A stretch of 64,000 nucleotides of DNA from Caldimonas caldifontis. Lineage in GTDB: Bacteria; Pseudomonadota; Gammaproteobacteria; Burkholderiales; Burkholderiaceae_C. Below are positions 28,298 through 37,237 of the stretch, piece after piece; positions within the stretch are counted from its first letter, which is position 1; every line of letters starts with the position of its first letter. The notes beneath the pieces were generated by a model. It did not search any database. It was not told where the DNA came from and saw only the letters and a program-made list of their open reading frames with translations. Location: positions 1 through 64,000 of the forward strand of contig NZ_PSNX01000003.1 of NCBI RefSeq assembly GCF_002930615.1, in the 5' to 3' direction. A program made the translations under genes and the position numbers.

Positions 28298-30769
28298 TCA
28301 GAGCAGGGTGGTGGGCGCCTCCTGCAGCACCCGCGCGTCGTGTTCGGTCCACCGCCGGACCCAGGCGGCGAATGCGTCGGAGGGCAGGGGGCGGGCGATG
28401 AGGTAGCCCTGCGCCAGGTCGCAATCCAGGCCCCGCAGCGTGCGCCAGTGCGACGGCGTTTCGACGCCTTCGGCCACCACCGACAGGCCGAGGTTGTGCG
28501 CCAGGTCCACCGTGGAGCGCACGATCTTGGCATCGTCGCTGTCGCGCTCCATCTGCATCACGAAGGACTTGTCGATCTTGAGTTCCTGCACGGGCAGCCG
28601 CTTGAGGTAGGCCAGCGAGGAGTAGCCCGTGCCGAAGTCGTCGATGGCCAGGCGCAGGCCCATCTCGTGCAGGCGCTCCAGCGTCTGCTGGGCGCGCGCC
28701 GGGTCGTCCATGATGGCGCTTTCGGTGATCTCCAGGCACAGGGCCTCCGACGGTGCCCCATGGCGCTGCAGCAGCGCCTCGAATTTCTGTGGCAACTCCA
28801 GGTCCATCAGGTCACGCGTGGACAGGTTCACCGACAGGGGCATGGCCAGGCCTTGCGACGCCAGCGCGCGCCAGGTGTGCAGGCATTCGTCGAGGATCCA
28901 GGCGGTCAGCGTGCGAATGAAGCCGGTCTGCTCGGCGAAGGGAATGAACTCCATCGGCGGCACCGGGCCGCGCTGGGGATGCTGCCAGCGCACCAGGGCC
29001 TCGGCACCCTCGACGTGGCCGGTGTGGAGGGCCACCTTGGGCTGCAGCACCAGGCGCAGTTCGTGGTGGTCCACCGCGTGGCGCAGGCCGCTGAGCAGGG
29101 AGATGGTGCGCGCACTGCCCGAATCGAAGGCCGGGTCGTAGGCCAGGGCCCCGGCGCCGCGCCGCTTGGCGGCGTACATGGCCACCTCGGCGCGGTTCAG
29201 CAGGGTGTCGGCGTCCTGGGCATGGGCGGGGCTGGTGGCCACGCCGATGCTGGCGCGCAGGTCGATGGTCTGGTCATCGAGCACCAGCGGCGCCTCGAAG
29301 GCGGCCGCCACGCGCTCGGCCACCCGCAACGCATCGCGCGTGTCGGTGGCCGGCAGCAGCACGGCGAACTCGTCGCCGCTCAGGCGTGCCACCAGGTCAC
29401 CCTGGCGCACGCACACCTGCCCCAGGCGCTGCCCCACCTGCTGCAGCATGCGGTCGCCAACCTCGTAGCCCATCACGTCGTTCACGTGCTTGAAGCGGTC
29501 CATGTCCAGCATCAGCACCGACACATGCCCGGGCGAGCCTTCACGACGATCGTCCGGGTGGAGGATGGGGGGCGTGCGCGCTTCGGCCAGGGCCGCGGCG
29601 GCCGAGACGCGGAACTGGGCGCGATTGGGCAGCCCGGTCAGGCTGTCCCAGTAGGCCAGGCGGGTGATCTCGCGCTGCTGGGTATCCACGTTCACACGCA
29701 TGCGCTCGAAAGCCTGGGCCAGCTCACCGATCTCGTCGGCGCTGCGCACCTGCACGGGGGATTGGTAGTCGCCCTCGCCCAGGCGTTCGGCGGCACGCAC
29801 GAGGGCGCGCACGGGCGTGGTGATGCGCCGCGCGGTGAAGACGCTGCCCGCGGCGAACACCGCGACGCCCAGCACGGTGAGCAGCGCCATCACGAGCTGA
29901 AGTTGCCGGTACGGCGCGACCGCCTCATCGACCGAACGCATCAGCACCGTGCGCACGCTGCCGCCGTCGTCCGGGTTGAGGACGAACATGCGCGCACCGA
30001 ACTCCTCCCCGTCCACCCTCAAGGCGGCACGCTGCACCGCCGTCAGGCCATCGCCCCCCCAGTCCATGGCGGCCAGCCAGGCGGCCTGATCGGCCTCCAG
30101 CGTCGTGGCGCCGATGCGCGGTGTGCCGGCGTCGTCGGGGCGCACCAGCAGGGTCGCCTGCAAGGCGGTGACCTCACGCATGTCGTTCACCAGCGAGGGG
30201 CCGATGTCGAAGCCCATCACCACCCAGCCGATCACCAAGGGCGCGCGCAGAGGCACCATCACGAGCTGGTAGGCGTGCCCGCCCAGGGCCACGATTTCGC
30301 TGGCCGGGCGCTGGCTCATGCCAAAGGCGGTGCGTTCGGCCAGGCGGTGCACGGCCGGCATCAGGTCCGCCGCATCGCGCTGGCCGGCCGCGCGCAGGGC
30401 AAAGCGGGTGTCCAGCAGCAGAGCGATCGACGCCCCGATGCGCTCGCCATGGTTGAGCAGTACCGAGCCGATGGTGTCGGTGTCGTTGGTGGCCACGGCC
30501 GAGCGGAAGCCATAGTCGGCGGCCAGCAGCGTCGCGCCGTCACTGAGCTTCTGGGCGTTCTGGGTGAGCAGGCGGCGGAACACACGTTCGCCCAGCTGCA
30601 GTTCCTGCGCGATCTGCTCGCGGGCGTTGCGCGAGACGCTCTCGCGCGTGGCGAGGAAGCTCAGGCCCTGCACCACCAGCAGCAGCCCGAGGAACAGCGC
30701 AACGATGCGCCGGCTCAGGCGCCGCGACAGCCATCCGGCCAGCGTACGGGCAGCAGGTGCTGCGGCCAT
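28298..30769 (-). CDS. Membrane-bound GGDEF/EAL c-di-GMP enzyme with periplasmic sensor
   Basis: 823 residues. A transmembrane helix at about 22-42, a periplasmic sensor domain of about 245 residues (CACHE-like by layout), a second helix near 290-312, HAMP, then GGDEF and EAL domains. The GGDEF site is LSGDEFAV (near 460), preceded five residues earlier by the inhibitory I-site RQGD. The EAL site EALVRW (near 590) keeps the later catalytic elements ITESAIMDD, DDFGTGYSSL, KIDKSF and AEGVET, so both activities could be intact. Its ATG overlaps the stop of the cupredoxin-like gene, suggesting they form a sensing pair. Confidence 0.9.
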   Translation of the reverse strand: MAAAPAARTLAGWLSRRLSRRIVALFLGLLLVVQGLSFLATRESVSRNAREQIAQELQLGERVFRRLLTQNAQKLSDGATLLAADYGFRSAVATNDTDTIGSVLLNHGERIGASIALLLDTRFALRAAGQRDAADLMPAVHRLAERTAFGMSQRPASEIVALGGHAYQLVMVPLRAPLVIGWVVMGFDIGPSLVNDMREVTALQATLLVRPDDAGTPRIGATTLEADQAAWLAAMDWGGDGLTAVQRAALRVDGEEFGARMFVLNPDDGGSVRTVLMRSVDEAVAPYRQLQLVMALLTVLGVAVFAAGSVFTARRITTPVRALVRAAERLGEGDYQSPVQVRSADEIGELAQAFERMRVNVDTQQREITRLAYWDSLTGLPNRAQFRVSAAAALAEARTPPILHPDDRREGSPGHVSVLMLDMDRFKHVNDVMGYEVGDRMLQQVGQRLGQVCVRQGDLVARLSGDEFAVLLPATDTRDALRVAERVAAAFEAPLVLDDQTIDLRASIGVATSPAHAQDADTLLNRAEVAMYAAKRRGAGALAYDPAFDSGSARTISLLSGLRHAVDHHELRLVLQPKVALHTGHVEGAEALVRWQHPQRGPVPPMEFIPFAEQTGFIRTLTAWILDECLHTWRALASQGLAMPLSVNLSTRDLMDLELPQKFEALLQRHGAPSEALCLEITESAIMDDPARAQQTLERLHEMGLRLAIDDFGTGYSSLAYLKRLPVQELKIDKSFVMQMERDSDDAKIVRSTVDLAHNLGLSVVAEGVETPSHWRTLRGLDCDLAQGYLIARPLPSDAFAAWVRRWTEHDARVLQEAPTTLL

Positions 30770-31371
30770 CAGGGCGCCACCTCGAGTTTCACCGACACCT
30801 CGGCACCGCGAGCATCCAGCACCACCGGCTGGCGATGCGGGGCGCGGCCCTCGGGCCAGCGCGGGTGCCACACCTGCAGCTGGTAGGCGCCCGCAGGCGC
30901 GTCTGTAATGCGTGCCACGCCGTCACGGGTGAGGGCAAACCACGGGGTGTCCACCACATGCACCCAGGCCACCATGTTGTCGTGGATGTTGCAGCCCAGC
31001 ACTGCCGTACCCGGCCTGTCGAACACCACCGGCTGCGCGGGTGTGCCCACATAGAGCTTGATCTCGAAGGGCCTGATGGGCGAGAAGGAATAGACGTGGT
31101 GGCGCACGGTGTCGTGGTTGGGGAACTGCACCGCCGTGCCCGTCTGCACCACGGTCACCCGTGGCAGGAACTGACGCGCACGCTGTTCGATCACGGCCTG
31201 CGTGCCCGCCGGCAAGGGCGGTGGCGCGCCCTGCGGCAGCAGGGCGACCACGGCGTCGTCGAGCGCGCGGCCCGAGGCGTCGCCCACGTTCACGCGCAGT
31301 TCGGCCGCAGACACCGCCGGGGCGCACAGCGCCACCGCAGCCCACAGCACCACCCGATGCACCCGGCGCAT
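30769..31371 (-). CDS. Periplasmic cupredoxin-like protein (methylamine-utilisation-protein family)
   Basis: 200 residues with a signal peptide ending AVSA-A (residue 22). A cupredoxin-like region contains FPNHDTVRHHVYSFS, then GTAVLGCNIHDNMVAWVHVV, offering His, Cys, His and Met as in type 1 copper sites. A carboxypeptidase-regulatory-like beta domain follows (ITDAPAGAYQLQVWHP). Proteins of this size are often named methylamine utilisation protein, but no methylamine dehydrogenase genes are near. It overlaps the c-di-GMP enzyme gene by one base. A copper- or redox-linked signal to that enzyme is inferred from the coupling. Confidence 0.78.
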   Translation of the reverse strand: MRRVHRVVLWAAVALCAPAVSAAELRVNVGDASGRALDDAVVALLPQGAPPPLPAGTQAVIEQRARQFLPRVTVVQTGTAVQFPNHDTVRHHVYSFSPIRPFEIKLYVGTPAQPVVFDRPGTAVLGCNIHDNMVAWVHVVDTPWFALTRDGVARITDAPAGAYQLQVWHPRWPEGRAPHRQPVVLDARGAEVSVKLEVAP

Positions 31372-31383
31372 CCCGGCACCTCG

Positions 31384-32298
31384 TCAGGGTTCGATGGCCA
31401 GGGCGCGCACCGGCTCGCCCGAGCCGATCACCCCCAGCATCCGGGCGCGGCCGGTGTCGAGGTCGATGCGCACCAGCCGCGACACCCGCTCACGCGGCAG
31501 CGTCACCGCCGCCAGGGCCGTGTTGTCGAGGTCGGCGATGTCGAAGGACACCTGGCGCAGCGGCGTGGGAAGGCCCAGCGAGCCCACGGTGAAGAGCTGG
31601 CCCGTGTTCGGCGACACGCCCGGCGACACGCCCTCCAGCGAGCCCTGGCGCACCAGCAGACCCAGGCCGGCGTCGATGGCGTAGTTGGTGGTGAGCTTCT
31701 CGTCGCGCTTGTTGTAGGTGTAGGCTGCGGCCTCGATGCGCGGCGTGCGGCCGGCGTTCGGGTCGCCTTCGGCATAGCGCAGCACGCCGTCGGGCTGGAA
31801 GCCCTCGGCCGCCGGGTCGGCATCCACCAGCGCCCCGGTGTCGGGGTGGGCGCGCAGGTTCTGGCCGCGCTCGGTGACGATGCGGATGCGGTCGGCCGCC
31901 GGGTTGAAGTCGAAACCGATGGCGCGGCCGTCCAGGCGCAGCGGCCAGTCGGCCCCGCCCCCCAGGCGCTGCAACCGCCCCTGGGCCGGGTCCAGCGTGT
32001 ACAGACGCCCCCGGTCGCTCAAGGCATAGAGCTGGCCGCGGGCCACCCGGTAGTCCATGCCCACGATCGACTCGCCCTCCGCCAGGCCTTGCAGCGGTGC
32101 CTGGCGCAAAACTTCAGCAGGTCGGCTGGGGTCGATCTGCAGCAGCTGATGCGAAGCAGTGAGCACCCACACCCGAACTGGCGTTTCCAGCGGCCGGGTG
32201 GGTACCACCGGCGCAGGCGTGGCGGCGCAGCCCATGAGCGTCGCGCCCAGGGTGGCCATGAGGATCCATCGGCGAAAAAACGTTGACAAAGGGTCCAC
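31384..32298 (-). CDS. DUF4394-type beta-propeller lipoprotein
   Basis: 304 residues from a GTG. The N-terminus has FFRRW before a hydrophobic segment and a lipobox TLMGC, so it should be a lipoprotein. The rest has repeated beta-propeller-like blades (LYALSDRGRLYTLDPAQGRL, RAIGFDFNPAADRIRIV, TNYAIDAGLGLLVRQG) matching DUF4394. An ATG at 32259 would give a signal without basic residues and is less likely. It lies 12 bases upstream of the cupredoxin-like gene, so the three form one transcription unit. Function unknown. The following gap to 32538 shows no gene. Confidence 0.78.
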   Translation of the reverse strand: MDPLSTFFRRWILMATLGATLMGCAATPAPVVPTRPLETPVRVWVLTASHQLLQIDPSRPAEVLRQAPLQGLAEGESIVGMDYRVARGQLYALSDRGRLYTLDPAQGRLQRLGGGADWPLRLDGRAIGFDFNPAADRIRIVTERGQNLRAHPDTGALVDADPAAEGFQPDGVLRYAEGDPNAGRTPRIEAAAYTYNKRDEKLTTNYAIDAGLGLLVRQGSLEGVSPGVSPNTGQLFTVGSLGLPTPLRQVSFDIADLDNTALAAVTLPRERVSRLVRIDLDTGRARMLGVIGSGEPVRALAIEP

Positions 32299-32538
32299 CT
32301 TTCAGATCGAGGGCATCGTCGTCACCATATCGGCAACGGTCAACCCGACTTGACCCTGGGGGCAGGGCCCATCCGGCGCATCGCCAGCGTTCATGCGGGA
32401 GAGCAGCGAATCGAGATCGCGCAAGTTGACGGCAGGATGTCGCACCCAGCCGTGCAGTTAAATGCAGATGATTTGATCTGAACCGCTTCTTGGGGCACAG
32501 TCGGTTGGCTCTTCCACTTCCACGGAGGCAGCACACCG

Positions 32539-34311
32539 ATGTGTGGTTTCGCAGGCGAGGTGCATTTCGGCACCTCCACCGCCGACCCCGGCACGGTCGC
32601 CCGCATGGGCGAGATCCTTCAACCCCGAGGCCCCGACAGCGCCGGCCTCTTCCAGCAGGGCCCCGTCGCCCTGGCCCACCGCAGGTTGCGCATCATCGAC
32701 CTGTCGGAGCAGGCCCAGCAGCCCATGACCGATGCCGCGCTCGGGCTCACCCTGGTCTTCAACGGCTGCATCTACAACTACCGCGAGCTGCGCCGCGAGC
32801 TGGAGGCCCTCGACTACCGCTTCTTCTCCGAGGGGGACACCGAAGTGGTGCTCAAGAGCTTCCACGCCTGGGGGCGCGAGTGCGTCACACGCTTCCACGG
32901 CATGTTTGCCTTCGCCGTGTGGGAGCGCGACAGCGGCCGCCTGACCCTGGCGCGCGACCGCTTCGGCATCAAGCCGCTGTACCTGGCGGCCACACCGAAG
33001 CGACTGCGCTTTGCCTCCACGCTGCCCGCGCTGCTGGCTGGGGGCGACATCGACACCGCCATCGACCCCATCGCGCTGCACCACTACATGAGCTGGCACG
33101 CCGTGGTGCCCGCCCCGCACACCATCGTGCAGGGCGTGACAAAGCTGCCGCCCGCCACGGTGGCCACCTTCGAGCGCGACGGCACCCGCCATGACCACAC
33201 CTACTGGACGCTGTCGGTGCGCGAAGACCCGGCGCTGGCCGCACTGAAGGACGTGGAACGTGAAGCCCTCGTCGAGGACGCCCTGCGCACCGCCGTGCGC
33301 CGTCGCATGGTGGCCGACGTCCCGGTGGGCGTGCTGCTCTCGGGCGGCGTCGATTCCAGCCTCATCGTGGCGCTGCTCGCGCAGATGGGCCAGCGCGACC
33401 TGCAGACCTTCTCGATCGGTTTCGAGGACGGCGGCGGAGAGGCCGGCGACGAGTTCCGCTACTCCGACCTGGTGGCCCAGCGCTTCGAGACCGGCCATCA
33501 CCAGATCCGCATCCCCACGCCCGACCTGCTGCAGGTGCTGCCCGACACCATCGCGGCCATGAGCGAGCCCATGGTGAGCTACGACAACGTGGCCTTCTAC
33601 CTGCTCTCGCGCGAGGTGTCGCGCCACCTGAAGGTGGTGCAAAGCGGCCAGGGGGCCGACGAGGTCTTCGCCGGCTACCACTGGTATCCGAAGCTGGCGT
33701 CCAGCGTCCAGCCCGCGGCCGACTATGCGCGCGTGTTCTTCGACCGCGACCACGCCGCCGTGCAGGCCACGGTGGAGCCGCGCTGGCACACCGGTGACGT
33801 GAGCCGCGCCTTCGTGGAGCGGCATTTCGCCACCGTCGATGCGGCCACGGCGCTGGACAAGGCCTTGCACCTGGACAGCACGGTGATGCTGGTGGACGAC
33901 CCGGTCAAGCGCGTGGACAACATGACGATGGCCTGGGGCCTGGAAGCCCGCGTGCCCTTCCTCGACCACGAGCTGGTGGAACTGGCCGGACGCCTGCCCG
34001 CCCAGGACAAGCTCAAGGACGGCGGCAAGGGGGTGCTCAAGGCCATCGCGCGCCGCCTGCTGCCACGCGAGGTGGTCGACCGGCCCAAGGGCTACTTCCC
34101 GGTGCCCGCGCTGAAGTACCTCGACGGGCCGGTGCTCGACACGGTGCGCGACGCCCTGAACAGCCGCGCCGCCCGCGAGCGCGGCCTCTTCCGCCCCGAG
34201 GCGCTGGCCCCTTGGCTGGCCCATCCGGGCGAGCACCTCACGCCGCTGCGCGGCTCCAAGCTGTGGCAGGTGGCCCTGCTGGAGCTGTGGCTGCAATCGC
34301 GCGGCCTGTGA
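32539..34311 (+). CDS. N-acetylglutaminylglutamine amidotransferase (asparagine-synthetase type)
   Basis: 590 residues. Cys2 is the glutaminase nucleophile (MCGFAGEVHF), with RGPDSAG and the oxyanion and glutamine-binding loops following. The synthetase half has the pyrophosphate loop LLSGGVDSS near residue 267. Its neighbours ngg and the M42 peptidase identify it as the amidotransferase that caps the compatible solute N-acetylglutaminylglutamine amide (NAGGN), rather than a free asparagine synthetase. First gene of the operon; start fixed by the required N-terminal Cys. Confidence 0.92.
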   Translation: MCGFAGEVHFGTSTADPGTVARMGEILQPRGPDSAGLFQQGPVALAHRRLRIIDLSEQAQQPMTDAALGLTLVFNGCIYNYRELRRELEALDYRFFSEGDTEVVLKSFHAWGRECVTRFHGMFAFAVWERDSGRLTLARDRFGIKPLYLAATPKRLRFASTLPALLAGGDIDTAIDPIALHHYMSWHAVVPAPHTIVQGVTKLPPATVATFERDGTRHDHTYWTLSVREDPALAALKDVEREALVEDALRTAVRRRMVADVPVGVLLSGGVDSSLIVALLAQMGQRDLQTFSIGFEDGGGEAGDEFRYSDLVAQRFETGHHQIRIPTPDLLQVLPDTIAAMSEPMVSYDNVAFYLLSREVSRHLKVVQSGQGADEVFAGYHWYPKLASSVQPAADYARVFFDRDHAAVQATVEPRWHTGDVSRAFVERHFATVDAATALDKALHLDSTVMLVDDPVKRVDNMTMAWGLEARVPFLDHELVELAGRLPAQDKLKDGGKGVLKAIARRLLPREVVDRPKGYFPVPALKYLDGPVLDTVRDALNSRAARERGLFRPEALAPWLAHPGEHLTPLRGSKLWQVALLELWLQSRGL

Positions 34312-34331
34312 GGCCGGCAGGAGACAAGACC

Positions 34332-36089
34332 ATGATCCCTTCGCACAACCCGCTGGACCCGGCCCAGATGGCCAGCCTCAAGCACTGGGGCGACCCGCCG
34401 CCCCATGTGGATCTCGGCGCCATGCAGCCGCAAGCCCATGTCGATTGCGGCTGGGGCCGGCTGCTGCTGGGCCAGACCTTCGACAGCCCCCAGGCGCTGG
34501 CCGATGAACTGCGACGCGAGGAAGAAGGGCGGCGCGATGTGGCGCTGTACATCCGCGACCCGCACGTGGCCATCGCGGTGGCGCCGCAGCACCTCTTCCT
34601 CGACCCTTCGCACACCTACCGCCTCGACCTGCGCCGCCACCGCATCGAACCGCCCCCCGAAGAAGGCTACACGCTGCGCGAGGCCCGCGCCAACGACGAA
34701 GCCACGCTCAACCGCATCTACCGCGCCTGCCGCATGGTGCCGCTGCGACCGGGCTACCTCAGCGACGGCCAGCGCGATCCGGCGGTCATCCTGCTCGTGG
34801 TGCACGATGAGGCGAGCGACCAGGTGGTGGGCACCGTCACCGGCGTGGACCATGTGCGCGCCTGCGGCTGCCCCGAGCAGGGCGCGAGCCTGTGGTCGCT
34901 GGCCGTGGACCCGCAGGCCACCCGGCCCGGTGTGGGCGAGGCCCTGGTGCGCGCGCTGGCCCACCTCTACCGCTCCCAGGGGCGACGCTACCTGGACCTG
35001 TCGGTGATGCACGACAACCATCAGGCCATCGCCCTGTACGAAAAGCTCGGCTTCGAGCGGGTGCCGGTGTATTGCGTGAAGCACAAGAACCCGATCAACG
35101 AGAAGCTCTTCACCGGGCCCGACGACTGCGCCGAGGTCAACATCTATGCGCGCATCCTCATCGACGAAGCCCGCCGTCGCGGCATCGGTGTGGAGCTGCA
35201 GGACGCCGAGCACGGCTTCTTCCGCCTCACCCATGGCGGGCGCACCGTGAGCTGCCGGGAGTCGCTCACCGACCTGACCTCGGCGGTGGCCATGAGCCGT
35301 TGCGACGACAAGCGCGTGACGCGCAAGGTGCTCGAAGCCGCCGGGCTGCGCCTGCCCGACCAGGCGCTGGTGCGCAACGACACCCAGGTGGCCGCCTTCC
35401 TGCAACGCCACGGCCGCATCGTCGTGAAGCCGGCCCGCGGCGAACAGGGTCGCGGCGTGAAGGTGGACCTGCGCACGCCGGGCGAGGTGCACCGCGCCAT
35501 CGAGGCAGCGCGCGCCCACTGCGACGACGTGATCATGGAAGAGCTGGTGCCCGGGCAGGACCTGCGCATCGTCGTGATCGACTACCAGGTGGTGGCCGCC
35601 GCCACACGCCGCCCGGCCGAGATCACCGGCGACGGGCAGACCAGCGTGCGCGAGCTCATCGCCAAGCAGAGCCGCCGGCGCGAGGCCGCCACGGCCGGAG
35701 AAAGCCGCATCCCGCTGGATGCCGAGACCGAACGCTGCGTGCACGCCGCCGGCCACACCCTGGACACGGTGCTGCCCGCCGGCACGGTGCTGCCCGTGCG
35801 CAAGACCGCCAACCTGCACACGGGCGGCACCATCCACGATGTGACCGACCAGATCCACCCCGCCCTGCGCGAGGTGGCCGAGCGCGCCGCGCGGGCGCTG
35901 GAGATCCCGGTGGTGGGCTTCGACTTCATGGTGCCCGACCTGGGCGGCACCGCCTACGCCATCATCGAGGCCAACGAACGCCCCGGCCTGGCCAACCACG
36001 AGCCTCAGCCCACGGCCGAGCGTTTCATCGACCTGCTCTTCCCGCAGACCCGCGCCGCGCCCCTGCCGGACCTGAAGGAGAGCGCGTGA
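34332..36089 (+). CDS. ngg: N-acetylglutaminylglutamine synthetase
   Basis: 585 residues, a fusion. An N-terminal GNAT acetyltransferase (about 115-270; SLAVDPQATRPGVGEALVRA is the acetyl-CoA loop region) joins a C-terminal ATP-grasp ligase (about 310-565; VVKPARGEQGRGVKV, then MEELVPGQDLRIVVID and IIEANERPGL). It acetylates glutamine and joins a second glutamine to form the osmoprotectant dipeptide. It begins 20 bases after the amidotransferase gene and its stop overlaps the next start (GTGA). Induction by osmotic stress is known for this pathway; no promoter signal for that is evident here. Confidence 0.93.
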   Translation: MIPSHNPLDPAQMASLKHWGDPPPHVDLGAMQPQAHVDCGWGRLLLGQTFDSPQALADELRREEEGRRDVALYIRDPHVAIAVAPQHLFLDPSHTYRLDLRRHRIEPPPEEGYTLREARANDEATLNRIYRACRMVPLRPGYLSDGQRDPAVILLVVHDEASDQVVGTVTGVDHVRACGCPEQGASLWSLAVDPQATRPGVGEALVRALAHLYRSQGRRYLDLSVMHDNHQAIALYEKLGFERVPVYCVKHKNPINEKLFTGPDDCAEVNIYARILIDEARRRGIGVELQDAEHGFFRLTHGGRTVSCRESLTDLTSAVAMSRCDDKRVTRKVLEAAGLRLPDQALVRNDTQVAAFLQRHGRIVVKPARGEQGRGVKVDLRTPGEVHRAIEAARAHCDDVIMEELVPGQDLRIVVIDYQVVAAATRRPAEITGDGQTSVRELIAKQSRRREAATAGESRIPLDAETERCVHAAGHTLDTVLPAGTVLPVRKTANLHTGGTIHDVTDQIHPALREVAERAARALEIPVVGFDFMVPDLGGTAYAIIEANERPGLANHEPQPTAERFIDLLFPQTRAAPLPDLKESA

Positions 36090-37234
36090 CCCGAAAGACC
36101 ACCCCCCGCATCGACCGCGACTACCTGCTCGACGTGCTGCAGCGCCTGCTGCTCACGCCCAGCCCCTCGGGCATGACCGACGAGATCGTCGTGAAGGTAT
36201 CCAACGAACTCGAACAGCTCGGCATCCCCTACAGCCTCACCCGGCGCGGGGCCATCCGGGCCGACATCGAAGGCGCGCGCCACAGCCCCGATCGCGCCAT
36301 CGTCGCCCACCTCGACACCCTGGGGGCGATGGTCAAGCAGCTCAAGCCCAACGGCCGGCTCGAACTCGTGCCCATCGGCTTCTGGTCCTCGCGCTTTGCC
36401 GAGGGCGCGCGTGTGACGCTCTATGGCGACGACGGCCTCACCTGCCGCGGCACCATCCTGCCCTGCAAGGCCTCGGGCCACACCTTCAACCAGGAGATCG
36501 ACACCCAGCCGGTGGCCTGGACCCACGTGGAGCTGCGCCTGGACGAACGCTGCCATTCGCGCGAGGACCTCATCCGCCTGGGCGTGAACGTGGGCGACAC
36601 CATCGCGGTGGATTCGGCACCCGAGTTCCTGCCCAACGGCTTCATCAACGCCCGCCACCTGGACGACAAGGCCGGCGTGGCCGCCCTGCTGGCCGTGGCG
36701 CGCGCGCTGCGCGAGTCCGGCACCCGCATCCCGGTGGACTGCCACCTGCTGTTCACCATCTCGGAAGAGGTGGGCGTGGGCGCGTCGCACGTGCTGCACG
36801 GCGACGTGGCCGAGCTGATCTCCATCGACAACGGCACGGTGGCCGAAGGCCAGAACACCTGCGAGTACGGCGTGACCCTCTCGATGCAGGACTCGGCCGG
36901 CCCCTTCGACTGGCACCTCACGCGCCACCTGCTGGCGCTGTGCCGCGAACGCGGCATCGAGCACAGCCGCGACGTGTTCCGCTACTACCGCAGCGATGCC
37001 GCCGCCGCGCTGGAGGCCGGCAACGACATCCGCACGGCCCTCGTGTGCTTCGGGCTCGATGCCTCGCACGGCCACGAGCGCGTGCACGTCGATTCGCTGA
37101 TGGCCCTGGCCGAGCTGCTGCTGGCCCATGTGCAGAGCCCGCCACTCTTCAAGCGCGACGCGGCCCTGCTGGGCCCGCTGGCCGACTTCCCCGCCCACAA
37201 CGATCCGACGTTGGCGGAGGGCGGCGCTTCCTGA
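36086..37234 (+). CDS. NAGGN-system M42-family peptidase
   Basis: 382 residues from a GTG overlapping the ngg stop by four bases. Metal ligands of M42 aminopeptidases are visible: VAHLDTLG, RHLDDKAG, the catalytic SEEVGVG, SIDNGT and the late SHGHERVH. It is the third standard member of the osmoprotectant operon and probably trims or recycles the dipeptide; its exact step is not established. It ends 3 bases from the convergent RND pump stop. Confidence 0.92.
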   Translation: MTRKTTPRIDRDYLLDVLQRLLLTPSPSGMTDEIVVKVSNELEQLGIPYSLTRRGAIRADIEGARHSPDRAIVAHLDTLGAMVKQLKPNGRLELVPIGFWSSRFAEGARVTLYGDDGLTCRGTILPCKASGHTFNQEIDTQPVAWTHVELRLDERCHSREDLIRLGVNVGDTIAVDSAPEFLPNGFINARHLDDKAGVAALLAVARALRESGTRIPVDCHLLFTISEEVGVGASHVLHGDVAELISIDNGTVAEGQNTCEYGVTLSMQDSAGPFDWHLTRHLLALCRERGIEHSRDVFRYYRSDAAAALEAGNDIRTALVCFGLDASHGHERVHVDSLMALAELLLAHVQSPPLFKRDAALLGPLADFPAHNDPTLAEGGAS

Positions 37235-37237
37235 CGC

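Noticed and set aside
27464-30886. A 1140-codon + strand open frame over UspA and the c-di-GMP gene
   Set aside because: Antisense shadow; the minus-strand genes show full catalytic motifs.
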